A DNA stretch of 64,000 nucleotides from Amycolatopsis camponoti (GCF_902497555.1 NZ_CABVGP010000002.1:1810501-1874500); one strand, 5' to 3'. Counted from the first letter of the stretch, positions 1 through 7,346 are shown. The notes: a model not told the origin generated them from the letters alone. A program made the numbers and translations.

Positions 1-2
1 GG

Positions 3-488
3 CTGAACCGGATCTCCGCGCAGTTCACCGTGCCCCGCGTCGAGGACGGCGGCGACGGCGAACGGCGGGTGGCCGCCGACGCCCAGCACGGCGTCCGGAT
101 CACCGACGCCCAGCGCGTGGGCCAGCGGCACTTCCGCTGGCTGCTCGACCTCCCGCGGCCGCTGGCGCGCGGGGACACCCACACCTACGCACTGGTGATC
201 CGGGTCCGGGACGGCCTGCCCATCCGGCCGTCGTACGTGTTCGTGCCCCTGGTGACGTGCGAGTCGTTCACCGTGCGGGTCCGGTTCGACCCCCAGCGGC
301 TGCCGTGGACGGTGTGGCGGCTGGACCGGGTCCCGCCCTCGGTGCTCGCCGACCCGGCCAAGCCGGGCCCGGCGCTGACCCTCGACGGCGCGTGCGAGGT
401 GGCGCAGGAGTTCGCCGCTCCGCAGCTGGGCTACGCGTACGGGTTGCGCTGGGTACCCCACGACATCGCGGAGCGAAATATTCCTTGA
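3..488 (+). CDS. C-terminal fragment of an unidentified protein (5' end outside window)
   Basis: The reading frame is open from the window edge to a TGA at 486-488, so this is the C-terminal 161 or so residues of a longer protein. An internal GTG at 30 exists but has no ribosome-binding site, and the frame continues upstream of it. The segment is soluble, without membrane segments or a recognisable catalytic motif. It contains alternating hydrophobic stretches (ALVIRVRDG, YVFVPLV) suggesting a beta-rich fold, and ends WVPHDIAERNIP. The layout resembles the sensor half of some actinobacterial HTH regulators, but that is only a guess because the N-terminus is missing. Downstream lies the leaderless promoter of an ArsR-type gene. 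Confidence 0.6.
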   Translation: MNRISAQFTVPRVEDGGDGERRVAADAQHGVRITDAQRVGQRHFRWLLDLPRPLARGDTHTYALVIRVRDGLPIRPSYVFVPLVTCESFTVRVRFDPQRLPWTVWRLDRVPPSVLADPAKPGPALTLDGACEVAQEFAAPQLGYAYGLRWVPHDIAERNIP

Positions 489-514
489 CCCGAATATTCT
501 GATAGGTGAATACT
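485..514 (+). promoter_or_regulatory. Leaderless promoter and GAATATTC palindrome of the ArsR-AHSA1 gene
   Basis: TTGACC (485-490) and AATACT (509-514) are separated by 18 bp. The GTG start codon at 522 follows the -10 box after 7 bp, so transcription should begin at the start codon. A perfect 8-bp palindrome, GAATATTC (492-499), lies in the spacer, with a related AAATATTC at 476-483. This is a plausible autorepressor site for the ArsR domain encoded immediately downstream. Seen: boxes and palindrome. Inferred: function. Confidence 0.55.
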
Positions 515-521
515 CGGGCTC

Positions 522-1328
522 GTGAGTACTCCACCCCCGGACGGGATCGCCGCGGCACTGGGCGACGCGGCGCGCTGGCACATCGTCGAGCTGCTCGCCG
601 AGCGTCCCCGGTCGGTCGGCGAACTGGCCGAGCTGACCGGCCTGCGGCAGCCGCAGGCCACCAAGCACCTGCAGACGCTCGCGCGCGCCGGGCTCGTCGC
701 CGTGTTCCCGCTGGGGCAGCGTCGCGTCTACGCCCTCGAAGCCGAGCCGCTGCGGGCGTTCGCGGGCCGGCTGGCGGATCTGGCGAAGGCGATCGACGCG
801 CACGAAGGCGAGCGGGACGTCGTCGCGCGGTACCGCGCGGCGATCGAAGAAGACATCGTGGCCGCGGACCGCGACCAGTGGGCGGACGGGCGGGAGTTCG
901 CGTTCGAGCGCCTGCTGGCCGTGCCGCGGGACGACGTCTGGCGGCACTGGACGGATCCGGAGCTGCTGGCGTCGTGGTGGGTTCCGCCGTCGATGACGGT
1001 CACCGCCTGCGTTCTCGAGCCGCGGCCCGGTGGCCGCGCGGTCCTCGCTTACCGCGACGCCGACGGCGAGTACCACGCCGAAGGGTGGGTGCGCCTCGCG
1101 ACGGAGCCGGGGCGGCTCGCCTTCGACCTCGCGGTGACCGGGGAAGCGTCTTTCACCGGCCACTACGACCTCGAGCTGGTGTCGGTGCCGGGCGGCACCC
1201 GGTTGCGGCTCGGCCTGCGCATCACCGCGACGACGGTCGGGGCGGTGTCCGCGATCGCCGGCATCGAGACCGGCTGGGACCAGGTGCTCGACCACCTCAC
1301 CGATGTACTCCTCGAAGGAAAGGGCTGA
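522..1328 (+). CDS. ArsR-type HTH regulator fused to an AHSA1/SRPBCC domain
   Basis: This 268-residue protein has two domains. Residues about 8-85 are an ArsR-type winged helix (ALGDAARWHIVELLAERPRSVGELAELTG, then RQPQATKHLQTLARAGLV), and about 125-265 form an AHSA1/SRPBCC hydrophobic-pocket domain (FERLLAVPRDDVWRHWTDPELLASWW). Such regulators are often encoded as separate ArsR and AHSA1 proteins in one operon; here they are one chain, suggesting that ligand binding in the SRPBCC pocket controls the HTH directly. The GTG start at 522 has no Shine-Dalgarno sequence but sits 7 bp after a -10 box, consistent with leaderless translation. A RibD-type reductase gene follows 5 bp downstream and is probably co-regulated. 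The ligand is unknown. Confidence 0.85.
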   Translation: MSTPPPDGIAAALGDAARWHIVELLAERPRSVGELAELTGLRQPQATKHLQTLARAGLVAVFPLGQRRVYALEAEPLRAFAGRLADLAKAIDAHEGERDVVARYRAAIEEDIVAADRDQWADGREFAFERLLAVPRDDVWRHWTDPELLASWWVPPSMTVTACVLEPRPGGRAVLAYRDADGEYHAEGWVRLATEPGRLAFDLAVTGEASFTGHYDLELVSVPGGTRLRLGLRITATTVGAVSAIAGIETGWDQVLDHLTDVLLEGKG

Positions 1329-1333
1329 CGGCC

Positions 1334-1924
1334 ATGACCGGTCGCAGGATCACCGCGAACTTGAGCGTGACGCTCGACGGCCGCTACCACGGTCCCGGCG
1401 GGCCCGCCGACATGGGCGCGATAGTGGCGTACGCGACGACCGAGGTCGCGCGACGGCACCTGGACCGGATCCACGAGGGCGCGACGACAGCGGTCCTGGG
1501 CCGCCGCAACGCGGAAGGTTTCCTGGGGTTCTGGCCATCGGTGGCGGCGGACGAGAACGCCGACCCGCGTGACCGCGGCTACGCGAAGTGGCTGGTGGAC
1601 ACGGAAAAAGTTGTCTTCTCGACAACATTGGCCGAAGCGCCGTGGGAGCGCACCCGCCTGGTGAATGCCCCGGCCGCGGACGTGATCACGGATCTGAAAG
1701 CCACCGGATCGGGTGACATCCTGATCAACAGCAGCGCGAGCATCATCAAGCCACTATTGGCGGCAAACCTGATCGACCGCCTCTACTTGATGACCTGTCC
1801 CGAGATAGCGGGAGGAGGTCCCCGCCTGTTCGACGACGGCCTGCCGCCCTCGAAGTGGCACCTGTCCCACCACGAAACGGGCGACCAAGGCGAAACAGCG
1901 GCGGTCTACGACCGCATCCCCTGA
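1334..1924 (+). CDS. Dihydrofolate reductase family protein (RibD C-terminal domain)
   Basis: A 196-residue single-domain protein of the RibD C-terminal/bacterial bifunctional deaminase-reductase family. Family hallmarks are the N-terminal strand RRITANLSVTLDGRY, the AVLGRRNAEGF segment, and the C-terminal PEIAGGGPRLFDDGLPPSKW strand. Members are predicted NADPH-dependent reductases; most stand-alone actinobacterial paralogues have no known substrate. The ATG at 1334 is chosen because it lies 5 bp after the stop of the ArsR-AHSA1 gene and begins the conserved first strand. The frame stays open upstream, but that region is the out-of-frame coding sequence of the regulator. Operon with the regulator is likely. 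Confidence 0.85.
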   Translation: MTGRRITANLSVTLDGRYHGPGGPADMGAIVAYATTEVARRHLDRIHEGATTAVLGRRNAEGFLGFWPSVAADENADPRDRGYAKWLVDTEKVVFSTTLAEAPWERTRLVNAPAADVITDLKATGSGDILINSSASIIKPLLAANLIDRLYLMTCPEIAGGGPRLFDDGLPPSKWHLSHHETGDQGETAAVYDRIP

Positions 1925-2055
1925 CGTCCTTTGTAGACACACCCGAAGCCCGGCGCGCAGACCCGACCACGGCCCGGGGGCGAACAACGAGACGGGACCA
2001 CCACGTGCCGGGGGTCCGGGGGTTGTCCCCCGGGTAGATACTGCGGGCACCGGGA

Positions 2056-2087
2056 GCAATCCCAGCGGGATTGCGAACAGCAATCCC
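2056..2087 (-). terminator. Three-part alternating hairpin downstream of the tRNA
   Basis: GCAATCCC (2056-2063), GGGATTGC (2067-2074) and GCAATCCC (2080-2087) are three 8-bp blocks in which the middle one is perfectly complementary to both neighbours, with 3-nt and 5-nt loops. Two mutually exclusive hairpins can form. They lie 10-40 nt beyond the 3' end of the minus-strand tRNA gene, so a terminator or 3'-processing role is likely. There is no T-run. Confidence 0.45.
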
Positions 2088-2096
2088 CGCCTCGGG

Positions 2097-2170
2097 TGGG
2101 GCGGGCGGGGCTCGAACCCGCGGCCAAGGGATTATGAGTCCCCTGCTCTAACCAACTGAGCTACCGCCCC
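2097..2170 (-). tRNA. tRNA with CAU anticodon (tRNA-Met, or tRNA-Ile2 read after lysidine modification)
   Basis: The minus strand folds into a complete cloverleaf: acceptor GGGGCGG/CCGCCCC, D-arm GCTC-AGTTGGTTA-GAGC, anticodon loop CTCATAA, a five-nucleotide variable loop and T-arm GCGGG-TTCGAGC-CCCGC. The discriminator is A; the 3' flank reads CCC, so CCA is not fully encoded. The anticodon is CAU. The anticodon stem has a G27-U43 wobble and the stem-loop resembles E. coli tRNA-Ile2 (ileX) more than elongator tRNA-Met, so it may be the isoleucine tRNA modified by TilS. Automated tools would usually call it Met. Confidence 0.93.
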
Positions 2171-2357
2171 CTGGCCCCGGCGCGCAGGCGGCACGGGGAT
2201 TTGCATTCGCACAGAAGACTCAGTTCGCTTCAAGTTATCACAGCGGCCATCCGGGGAGATCCGGTAGGCCAAACAGGTTGAAGTGGCCACCGACCGGCGC
2301 AGCCTCGTCTAGGTTGCAAGGGCGTCGCCGCTGAACGGAACGGCGGGAGGGTGAGCG

Positions 2358-2633
2358 ATGGTCACGGCACCGCAAGCCACTCCGCACGATCCGTACGCGC
2401 TGCGGTTGGCGCTGCTGGACGCACTCATCGCCGGGGCGGGCCTGGGCTACCTGGCGCACCAGTACCGGGAGGCGCTCGTGGCGAACCTCGCGGCCATCGG
2501 CCTGGCCCTGCTGTTCACGTTCGCACTGGGCTACGTGCTCCGCGCGGCGGCCCGCGTCCTCCGCCGAGCGAACCGGCGCGTGGACGCCATTTTCGCCGAG
2601 GAACTGCGGAAGCCGTCGCCCCGCCCGCGCTGA
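2358..2633 (+). CDS. Small membrane-associated hypothetical protein
   Basis: 91 residues; start ATG at 2358 preceded by a GGGAGGG ribosome-binding site. The protein has a hydrophobic segment at about residues 44-66 (LVANLAAIGLALLFTFALGY) followed by an arginine-rich stretch (RAAARVLRRANRRVD) and a short proline-rich end. This suggests one transmembrane helix, possibly two with the weaker stretch at 18-35, and a basic cytoplasmic tail. No family is recognised. It is a single gene between the tRNA and a convergent small frame that begins 1 bp beyond its stop. Confidence 0.6.
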   Translation: MVTAPQATPHDPYALRLALLDALIAGAGLGYLAHQYREALVANLAAIGLALLFTFALGYVLRAAARVLRRANRRVDAIFAEELRKPSPRPR

Positions 2634-2634
2634 G

Positions 2635-2874
2635 TCACGGATTCCGCTCAGGTTCCGCCGCCGGCGGCGTTGTCGTGGTGGGCGGTGGTGTCGCCGAACC
2701 GTAAGCCGCGTAGGTGAACCAGATCTGGCCGAAAGTGGTCGCGGTGTACGAGCCCAGCACCGTATTGAGCACGAACGCGTTGAACGGGCTCGGCGTGTTC
2801 GGCGACACCACGATCGCTCCCGGCACCTTGCCGAGGCTGTGTGTCACGGTGCAGAAGCCGTTGCCGTCGGTCAC
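2635..2874 (-). CDS. Possible remnant of a secreted beta-sandwich protein
   Basis: 79 codons from a GTG at 2874. The sequence CTVTHSLGKVPGAIVVSPNTP, then FVLNTVLGSYTATTF, has the look of the repetitive beta-strand domains in phage tail or surface lectin-like proteins, followed by a PT-rich tail. The frame is open upstream of the GTG (residues ending QAATC directly precede it) until a TAA about 66 bp further, and there is no start or signal peptide in that space. The conserved-looking part therefore seems to begin before the only possible start. This fits a truncated gene, but a short intact gene cannot be excluded. Confidence 0.4.
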   Translation of the reverse strand: MTDGNGFCTVTHSLGKVPGAIVVSPNTPSPFNAFVLNTVLGSYTATTFGQIWFTYAAYGSATPPPTTTTPPAAEPERNP

Positions 2875-2948
2875 GCAGGTGGCCTGCGCCGCCTGGACGA
2901 TCGGCGCCGGCGACGGCCCGGCGCGTTACGCCGTCCACAGTGGACTGC

Positions 2949-3470
2949 TCACGCCACCCGGTACCAGCAGGTGCCGATCGACCCGGAGCTGCTCAGCTCC
3001 ACCGGCTCGAGCCGCACCAGCGTCCCCCCGGGGTGGTCGAACAGCCGCACCCCGTCGCCGAGCAGGACCGGGGCCACGTGCACCAGCACCTCGTCCAGCA
3101 GTCCCGCTTCCAGGCACCGCCGCGCCGTCGTCGCACCCAGCACCGCCACGTACCCGTCCCCGGCCGCCGAACACGCCGCCGCCACGGCCTTGCCCAGGTC
3201 GTCGACCAAGGTGAAGCCCGGTGCCGGCTCGGCGGAGCGGGTCACCACGAAGATCGGGCCCTCCCAGCGGCCGCCGTACACCCGGCCCTCCGCCGTTGTC
3301 GCCGGTGCGTACGTGTGGTGGCCCATCACCACCGCCCCGAGCTCGCCGAGAAGTCGCGAAACGGCCGGGTTCGGGCCGGTGTGCAGGCCGGCGAGCCACG
3401 TCATGTCGTCGGCGGGCCCGGCGACGAAGCCGTCGAGGGACATCGTGATGTGGTAGAGGACCTTGGCCAT
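2949..3470 (-). CDS. Dihydrofolate reductase family protein (RibD C-terminal domain), second copy
   Basis: 173 residues, starting at the ATG at 3470 behind a GGAAGG ribosome-binding site. It shows the family pattern: MAKVLYHITMSLDGFVAGP, VVMGHHTYAP, PIFVVTRS, VAVLGATTARRCLEAGLLDEVLVHVAPVLLGDGVRLF. The DGF and LGDG strands match the NADPH-binding reductase fold of RibD. It is not closely similar to the 1334-1924 paralogue and is closer to the small dihydrofolate reductase family proteins common in actinomycetes. The gap to the BASS-type transporter gene upstream on the same strand is about 60 bp, so they may be co-transcribed. Substrate unknown. Confidence 0.88.
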   Translation of the reverse strand: MAKVLYHITMSLDGFVAGPADDMTWLAGLHTGPNPAVSRLLGELGAVVMGHHTYAPATTAEGRVYGGRWEGPIFVVTRSAEPAPGFTLVDDLGKAVAAACSAAGDGYVAVLGATTARRCLEAGLLDEVLVHVAPVLLGDGVRLFDHPGGTLVRLEPVELSSSGSIGTCWYRVA

Positions 3471-3529
3471 GGTGGCGCCTTCCGTCGGGGTCACCGGTAC
3501 TGACCGGCCCCGCCCGGAAAAATCATCGC

Positions 3530-4597
3530 TCAGGCGGGCACTAGGTCCGGCGAAGCCGAGCGCGCGTACCGGCGGGCCAGCGTCGCGCACACGATCAGCT
3601 GAATCTGGTGGAACAGCATCAACGGCAGCACGATCAGCCCCACCTGCGCGTGCCCGAACAGCACCGTCGCCATCGGCAGGCCGCTGGCCAGGCTCTTCTT
3701 CGACCCGCAGAACACGATCGTGATCCGGTCGGCGCGGGCGAAGCCCAGCACGCGAGCGCCCCAGCCGGTCGCGCCCAGCACCGCGGCGAGCAGCACGCAG
3801 CACACGCCCACGAGCACCAGCAGGTGGCCGGCGTCGAGCCGGTGCCAGATGCCTTCGACCATGCCCGCGCTGAACGCCGTGTAGACCACCAGCAGGATCG
3901 AGCCGCGGTCGAACAGCTTGAGCGGCGCCGAATTCCGCGTGATCCAGTCGCCGATCCAGCGCCGCGCCAGCTGGCCCGCGACGAACGGCGCGAGCAGCTG
4001 CAGCACGATCCCGAGCACGGCCGAACCGTCGACGCCGGCGCCGTCCCCCGACAGCAGCAGCGCGACCAGCAGCGGCGTGAGCACGATCCCGGCCAGGTTG
4101 GACAGCGACGCGCTGCAGATCGCCGCCGCGACGTTGCCGCGGGCGATCGACGTGAACGCGATCGACGACTGCACGGTCGAGGGCAGCACGGCCAGGAACA
4201 GCACGCCGGCGGCGAGCTGGGCCGGCAGCACCGACGACGGCAGCAGGAACAGCGCCAGGCCGAGCAGCGGGAACAGGACGAACGTCGCGGCCAGCACGAC
4301 CGCGTGCAGCCGCCAGCGCCGCAGCCCGTCGAGGGCCTCCTGCGTGGACAACCGGGCGCCGTACAGGAAGAACAGCAGGCCGACGGCGATCGTGGTCGCG
4401 GTGCTGAAGCCGTCCGCTACGCCGCCCGAAGCGGGCAGCAGCGTGGCGACCCCGACGGTGGCGAGGATGGCGAGGACGAACGGGTCGAGTCTGAGGCCTA
4501 TTCTGGCCAGCCCGCCGCGTCCCACGCGCGAACGGCCAACCGGCGCAGAAGTCATGCGGCGGGCGACGGCTGAATAGGTCTCACTGAACCGGGACAT
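3530..4597 (-). CDS. SBF-like (bile acid:sodium symporter superfamily) membrane transporter
   Basis: 355 residues with about ten transmembrane helices beginning near residue 36 (LDPFVLAILATVGVATLLP). The order of motifs (FFLYGARLSTQEAL, LFLAVLPSTVQSSIAFTS, FCGSKKSLASGLPMA, LIVLPLMLFHQIQL) identifies the SBF-like YfeH/YocS branch of the bile acid:sodium symporter superfamily. Substrates in this branch are poorly defined. The ATG at 4597 follows an AAGGAG ribosome-binding site 5 bp upstream. The gene is divergent from a LysR regulator at 4694; the 96-bp spacer holds a palindrome that could control both, so the transporter is the likely LysR target. Confidence 0.88.
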   Translation of the reverse strand: MSRFSETYSAVARRMTSAPVGRSRVGRGGLARIGLRLDPFVLAILATVGVATLLPASGGVADGFSTATTIAVGLLFFLYGARLSTQEALDGLRRWRLHAVVLAATFVLFPLLGLALFLLPSSVLPAQLAAGVLFLAVLPSTVQSSIAFTSIARGNVAAAICSASLSNLAGIVLTPLLVALLLSGDGAGVDGSAVLGIVLQLLAPFVAGQLARRWIGDWITRNSAPLKLFDRGSILLVVYTAFSAGMVEGIWHRLDAGHLLVLVGVCCVLLAAVLGATGWGARVLGFARADRITIVFCGSKKSLASGLPMATVLFGHAQVGLIVLPLMLFHQIQLIVCATLARRYARSASPDLVPA

Positions 4598-4667
4598 GGA
4601 TCTCCTTCCGGAGCCATTCTCGGCGACGCCGCGTTCATTGTGAACCCCGATGACCGGACTGACTGTC

Positions 4668-4687
4668 ATCGCGGATCGCGATAAAGT
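4668..4687. promoter_or_regulatory. Perfect dyad and -10 box between LysR and transporter genes
   Basis: ATCGCG (4668-4673) and CGCGAT (4677-4682) form a perfect 6-3-6 inverted repeat. It overlaps TAAAGT (4682-4687), which lies 6 bp before the GTG start of the LysR gene and would give a leaderless transcript. Placement over the promoter fits negative autoregulation by the LysR protein. Confidence 0.5.
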
Positions 4688-4693
4688 GACCCG

Positions 4694-5527
4694 GTGCTGG
4701 ACCCGCGCCTGTGCCGTTCGTTCCTCGCCGTCGCCGAGACGCGCAGCTTCACCGCGGCCGCGCGGCGGCTGGGGGTCGGCCAGCCGACGGTCAGCCAGCA
4801 CGTCCGGCGCCTGGAGCGCGACTCGGGCGGGCTGCTCTTCGCCCGCGACACCCACACCGTCGAGCTCACCGCGCGCGGGCAGGCGATGCTGGGGTTCGCG
4901 CAGACGATCGTCGACACCGAAGAGCGTGCCGAGCGGCACTTCCGCGGCGCCGAGCTGCGCGGCCGCGTGCGCTTCGGCGTCTCGGAGGACTTCGCGCTCG
5001 GCGAGCTGCCGGAGATCCTGCACCGGTTGCGCCGCAGCCATCCGCTGGTGGACGTCGAGCTGACCGTCGAGCTGTCGGACGTCCTCGCGCAGCGGCTGCG
5101 CGCCGGTCAGCTGGACCTGGTGCTGGGCAAGCGCCGCCCGGGCACCCACCACGGCCGGCTGCTCTGGCGCGAGCCGCTGGTCTGGATCGGCTCGGCGGCG
5201 ACGGTGCTGGAGCCCGGCCAGCCGGTGCCGCTGGTGCAGTACCCGATGCCGTCGATCACGCGGCAGCTCGCGGTGGAGTGCCTCGAACGCGCGGGCCTGG
5301 AGTGGCGGGCCGCGTGCCAGACCTCGAGCCTCACCGGCCTGCGGGCCGCGGCGGCGGCCGGGCTCGGCGTCACCCTGCACGCGCGCAGCCTGGTGCCCGC
5401 CGACCTCATCGAGCTCGACGGCCTGCCCGAGCCCGGCGAGATCGAGTTCATGCTGCTGGCCCGCGAGTCGACCGAAGGGCCGGCCGCGGCCCTGGAGGAG
5501 TTCGTCCTGGACCGCGTCCGCCGCTAG
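4694..5527 (+). CDS. LysR-family transcriptional regulator
   Basis: 277 residues. The N-terminal winged helix (CRSFLAVAETRSFTAAARRLGVGQPTVSQHVRRLE) is canonical for LysR, followed by a periplasmic-binding-like effector domain from about residue 90. The GTG start at 4694 has no Shine-Dalgarno sequence but lies 6 bp after TAAAGT, suggesting leaderless translation. The gene is divergent from the SBF-like transporter, its probable target. Its TAG stop is shared with the convergent sigma-factor gene: the two stop codons overlap in one CTAG (5524-5527). Effector unknown. Confidence 0.92.
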   Translation: MLDPRLCRSFLAVAETRSFTAAARRLGVGQPTVSQHVRRLERDSGGLLFARDTHTVELTARGQAMLGFAQTIVDTEERAERHFRGAELRGRVRFGVSEDFALGELPEILHRLRRSHPLVDVELTVELSDVLAQRLRAGQLDLVLGKRRPGTHHGRLLWREPLVWIGSAATVLEPGQPVPLVQYPMPSITRQLAVECLERAGLEWRAACQTSSLTGLRAAAAAGLGVTLHARSLVPADLIELDGLPEPGEIEFMLLARESTEGPAAALEEFVLDRVRR

Positions 5528-6261
5528 TCCTCTTCTCCCGTCAGGAGTCTTCGGAGCCTGGCCAGCGCGCGGTGCTGGGCGACGCGGACGGCGCCGGGCG
5601 TCGAGCCCACCGCCGAGGCCGTCTCCTCCGCGGACAGCCCGACGACCACCCGCAGCACGACGATCTCCCGCTGCTTCGCGGGCAGCACGTCCAGCAGCCG
5701 CGCCAGCCGTTCGTTCAGCTCGAACCGGAGGGCGTGCTGCTCCGGACCGTCCGCTTCGGACACTCCGTCGGGGACCTCCGGGACCGGGTCGGAGCGGTTG
5801 CGGGCCGCCGCGCGGTGCGCGTCGGCGACCTTGTGCTGGGCGATGCCGTAGACGAACGCGAGGAACGGGCGCCCCTGGTCGCGGTAGGACGGCAGCGCGG
5901 TCAGCACGGCCACGCACACCTCCTGGGCGACGTCGTCGGCCGAGGCGAACGAGCGCTCCTGCCGTCCGACGCGGGCCCGGCAGTAGCGGACCACCAGCGG
6001 CCGGATGGTGGCGAGCAGGCGGGCGGTCGCGGCGTGGTCGCCGGCGATCGCGTCGGCGACCGGCTCGTCGTGCCGCCGCCAGTGCGCGGGGAACGCCTCG
6101 GGGGGCTGCGCCGCGGCTATCTCGCGGACGAGGGCGCGGCTGCGCACCCGGAGCAGGGTGCCCTCCACGTCGAGGCCGGACCGCAGCGAGTCGTGCAGCG
6201 CGGCGTTGGACTCCCGCAGCAGCTCGGTGATCGCGGGGTTCCCGTACTCGGTTGCCGGCAT
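5524..6261 (-). CDS. sigD: ECF sigma factor of the SigD/ShbA type
   Basis: 245 residues. After an N-terminal extension of about 75 residues, the sigma region 2 (IRPLVVRYCRARVGRQERS, DDVAQEVC, GRPFLAFVYGIAQHKVADAHR) and region 4 (LDVLPAKQREIVVLRVVVGLSAEE, GSTPGAVRVAQHRALARL) match Mycobacterium tuberculosis SigD closely. SigD/ShbA factors direct stationary-phase or housekeeping-sigma expression in actinobacteria. The ATG at 6261 is chosen because GGGAAGGG lies 8 bp upstream; a GTG at 6270 is possible. The gene is translationally coupled to the ECF gene upstream, whose stop codon is 5 bp before this ATG. No anti-sigma factor is encoded next to it. Confidence 0.85.
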   Translation of the reverse strand: MPATEYGNPAITELLRESNAALHDSLRSGLDVEGTLLRVRSRALVREIAAAQPPEAFPAHWRRHDEPVADAIAGDHAATARLLATIRPLVVRYCRARVGRQERSFASADDVAQEVCVAVLTALPSYRDQGRPFLAFVYGIAQHKVADAHRAAARNRSDPVPEVPDGVSEADGPEQHALRFELNERLARLLDVLPAKQREIVVLRVVVGLSAEETASAVGSTPGAVRVAQHRALARLRRLLTGEED

Positions 6262-6266
6262 GGTGC

Positions 6267-6755
6267 TCACCCTTCCCTGTCCCGCTGATCGCCGGGCGGT
6301 GCGGCCCGGTGGCGCCTGAGGCGTTCCCGCACGTGGCGGAGGTTGGAGCGGACGGTCGCGGGCGCGATGCGCAGCGCCTTCGCGATCTGCGTCGGCGTGA
6401 AGCCGTCGAGTGACCAGGCGAGGACCAATCGCTGCTGCCCGGGCAGGGAGGCGAGCAGGTCGATGAGCCCCGCGTGCTGGTCGACCAGGGCGGCCAGCTT
6501 CTCGTCGTCCTGCGGATCGCCCGCCGCGGTCCAGTCGGTGCGCGCGTCGTCCACCGCGTCGAGCAGCCGCCCGGCGACGCGGCGGACCCAGGCTCGCGGG
6601 TCTTCGAGGGTCGGCCACGCCTCCAGCGCGTGCAACATTGCCTCGGCGGCGATGTCGCGGGCCAGCTCGGCCTCGAACCCGGCTTTGCACAGGAACGCCA
6701 CGAGCGGGGGGAAGTCGGCGCGGAAGAACGCGTCGAAATCGTCGTCAGCCCACAC
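6267..6755 (-). CDS. Compact ECF-type RNA polymerase sigma factor
   Basis: About 162 residues with region 2 at about residues 3-75 (FDAFFRADFPPLVAFLCKAGFE, ARDIAAEAMLHALEAW, DPRAWVRRVAGRLLDAV) and region 4 at about 100-150 (LASLPGQQRLVLAWSLDGFTP, IAPATVRSNLRHVRERLRR). Both DNA-binding regions are present, so this is a minimal ECF factor rather than a fragment. The start is uncertain: GTG at 6755 fits the domain edge, with GAGGGG just upstream. The stop overlaps the ribosome-binding region of the SigD-like gene, so the pair is one operon. Two different ECF factors in tandem are unusual. Confidence 0.8.
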   Translation of the reverse strand: MWADDDFDAFFRADFPPLVAFLCKAGFEAELARDIAAEAMLHALEAWPTLEDPRAWVRRVAGRLLDAVDDARTDWTAAGDPQDDEKLAALVDQHAGLIDLLASLPGQQRLVLAWSLDGFTPTQIAKALRIAPATVRSNLRHVRERLRRHRAAPPGDQRDREG

Positions 6756-7346
6756 GGACCCCTCACCACCCCTCGCCTCCACTGGAACAAGTGCGCTGAG
6801 GTGACCGCTACGTGTAACGATTCGATCAAGACTGCTCGGTAGGAGTAATGACCTGCTCCGGATCGGTGACGACCGGTGACGAATGGGTGCGGGCATCTCG
6901 GGTACCCGAACTCGATGACCCCACGGGACACGACCCATCGCCCGCCGCTCCCGGCCCGGATCGAGGCGGCCGTCGCCGGCGGCCGGAGACGCGCGCGCCG
7001 AGCCGCGAACGGCGGATTCCGGACACCGGCCCGCTGACGGCGGCCCGGCGCACCCCGATCGGGAAAGCCGTGCGGGGGCCGGGAAATGCGCCGGCTGCCG
7101 GCGACCGCCGCGCGGCCGCGCCGGAGCCCGCTCTCGCCGATCGGGTGACGTGATCGACATCGAGATCCCGGGAAGGAAGGCGTACTCTCATGTGTTGCAG
7201 TCTTGGTTGCCCGGAGGGTGAGCCGGGGACCGAAGCCAAAACCCCCTTGACCGACGCGGTTAAGCTCGCGCGTCCGCAGCGGTCAAGTCGGTTGACGCGC
7301 CACCACAATGGGAAACAGTAGAAGCAGAGGGAGGTGAACGAAGGAA
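6756..7346. other. 591-bp non-coding divergent spacer between sigma and whiB genes
   Basis: No convincing gene was found. Frames exist on both strands but are rich in Arg and Pro, show weak third-position GC bias and lack good start sites. The left end should carry the promoter of the sigma operon; a direct repeat GGTGACGA occurs twice near 6865-6885. The right end holds the whiB promoter and leader: TTGACC and TTGACG boxes near 7246 and 7292, an A-rich stretch near 7312, and GGGAGG at 7328-7333. A long untranslated leader is typical of whiB genes. Confidence 0.5.

Noticed and set aside
3530..6931. 1133-codon minus-strand frame joining the transporter to sigma-factor sequence
   Set aside because: Only the last 355 codons match the transporter; the ATG at 4597 has a good ribosome-binding site, and the upstream part is out of frame with the two sigma genes it crosses.
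6848..7153. 101-codon frame on the plus strand between the sigma and whiB genes
   Set aside because: AGGAG lies only 2 bp before its ATG, codon third positions lack the strong GC bias of real genes here, and the product is an Arg/Pro-rich string without structure.
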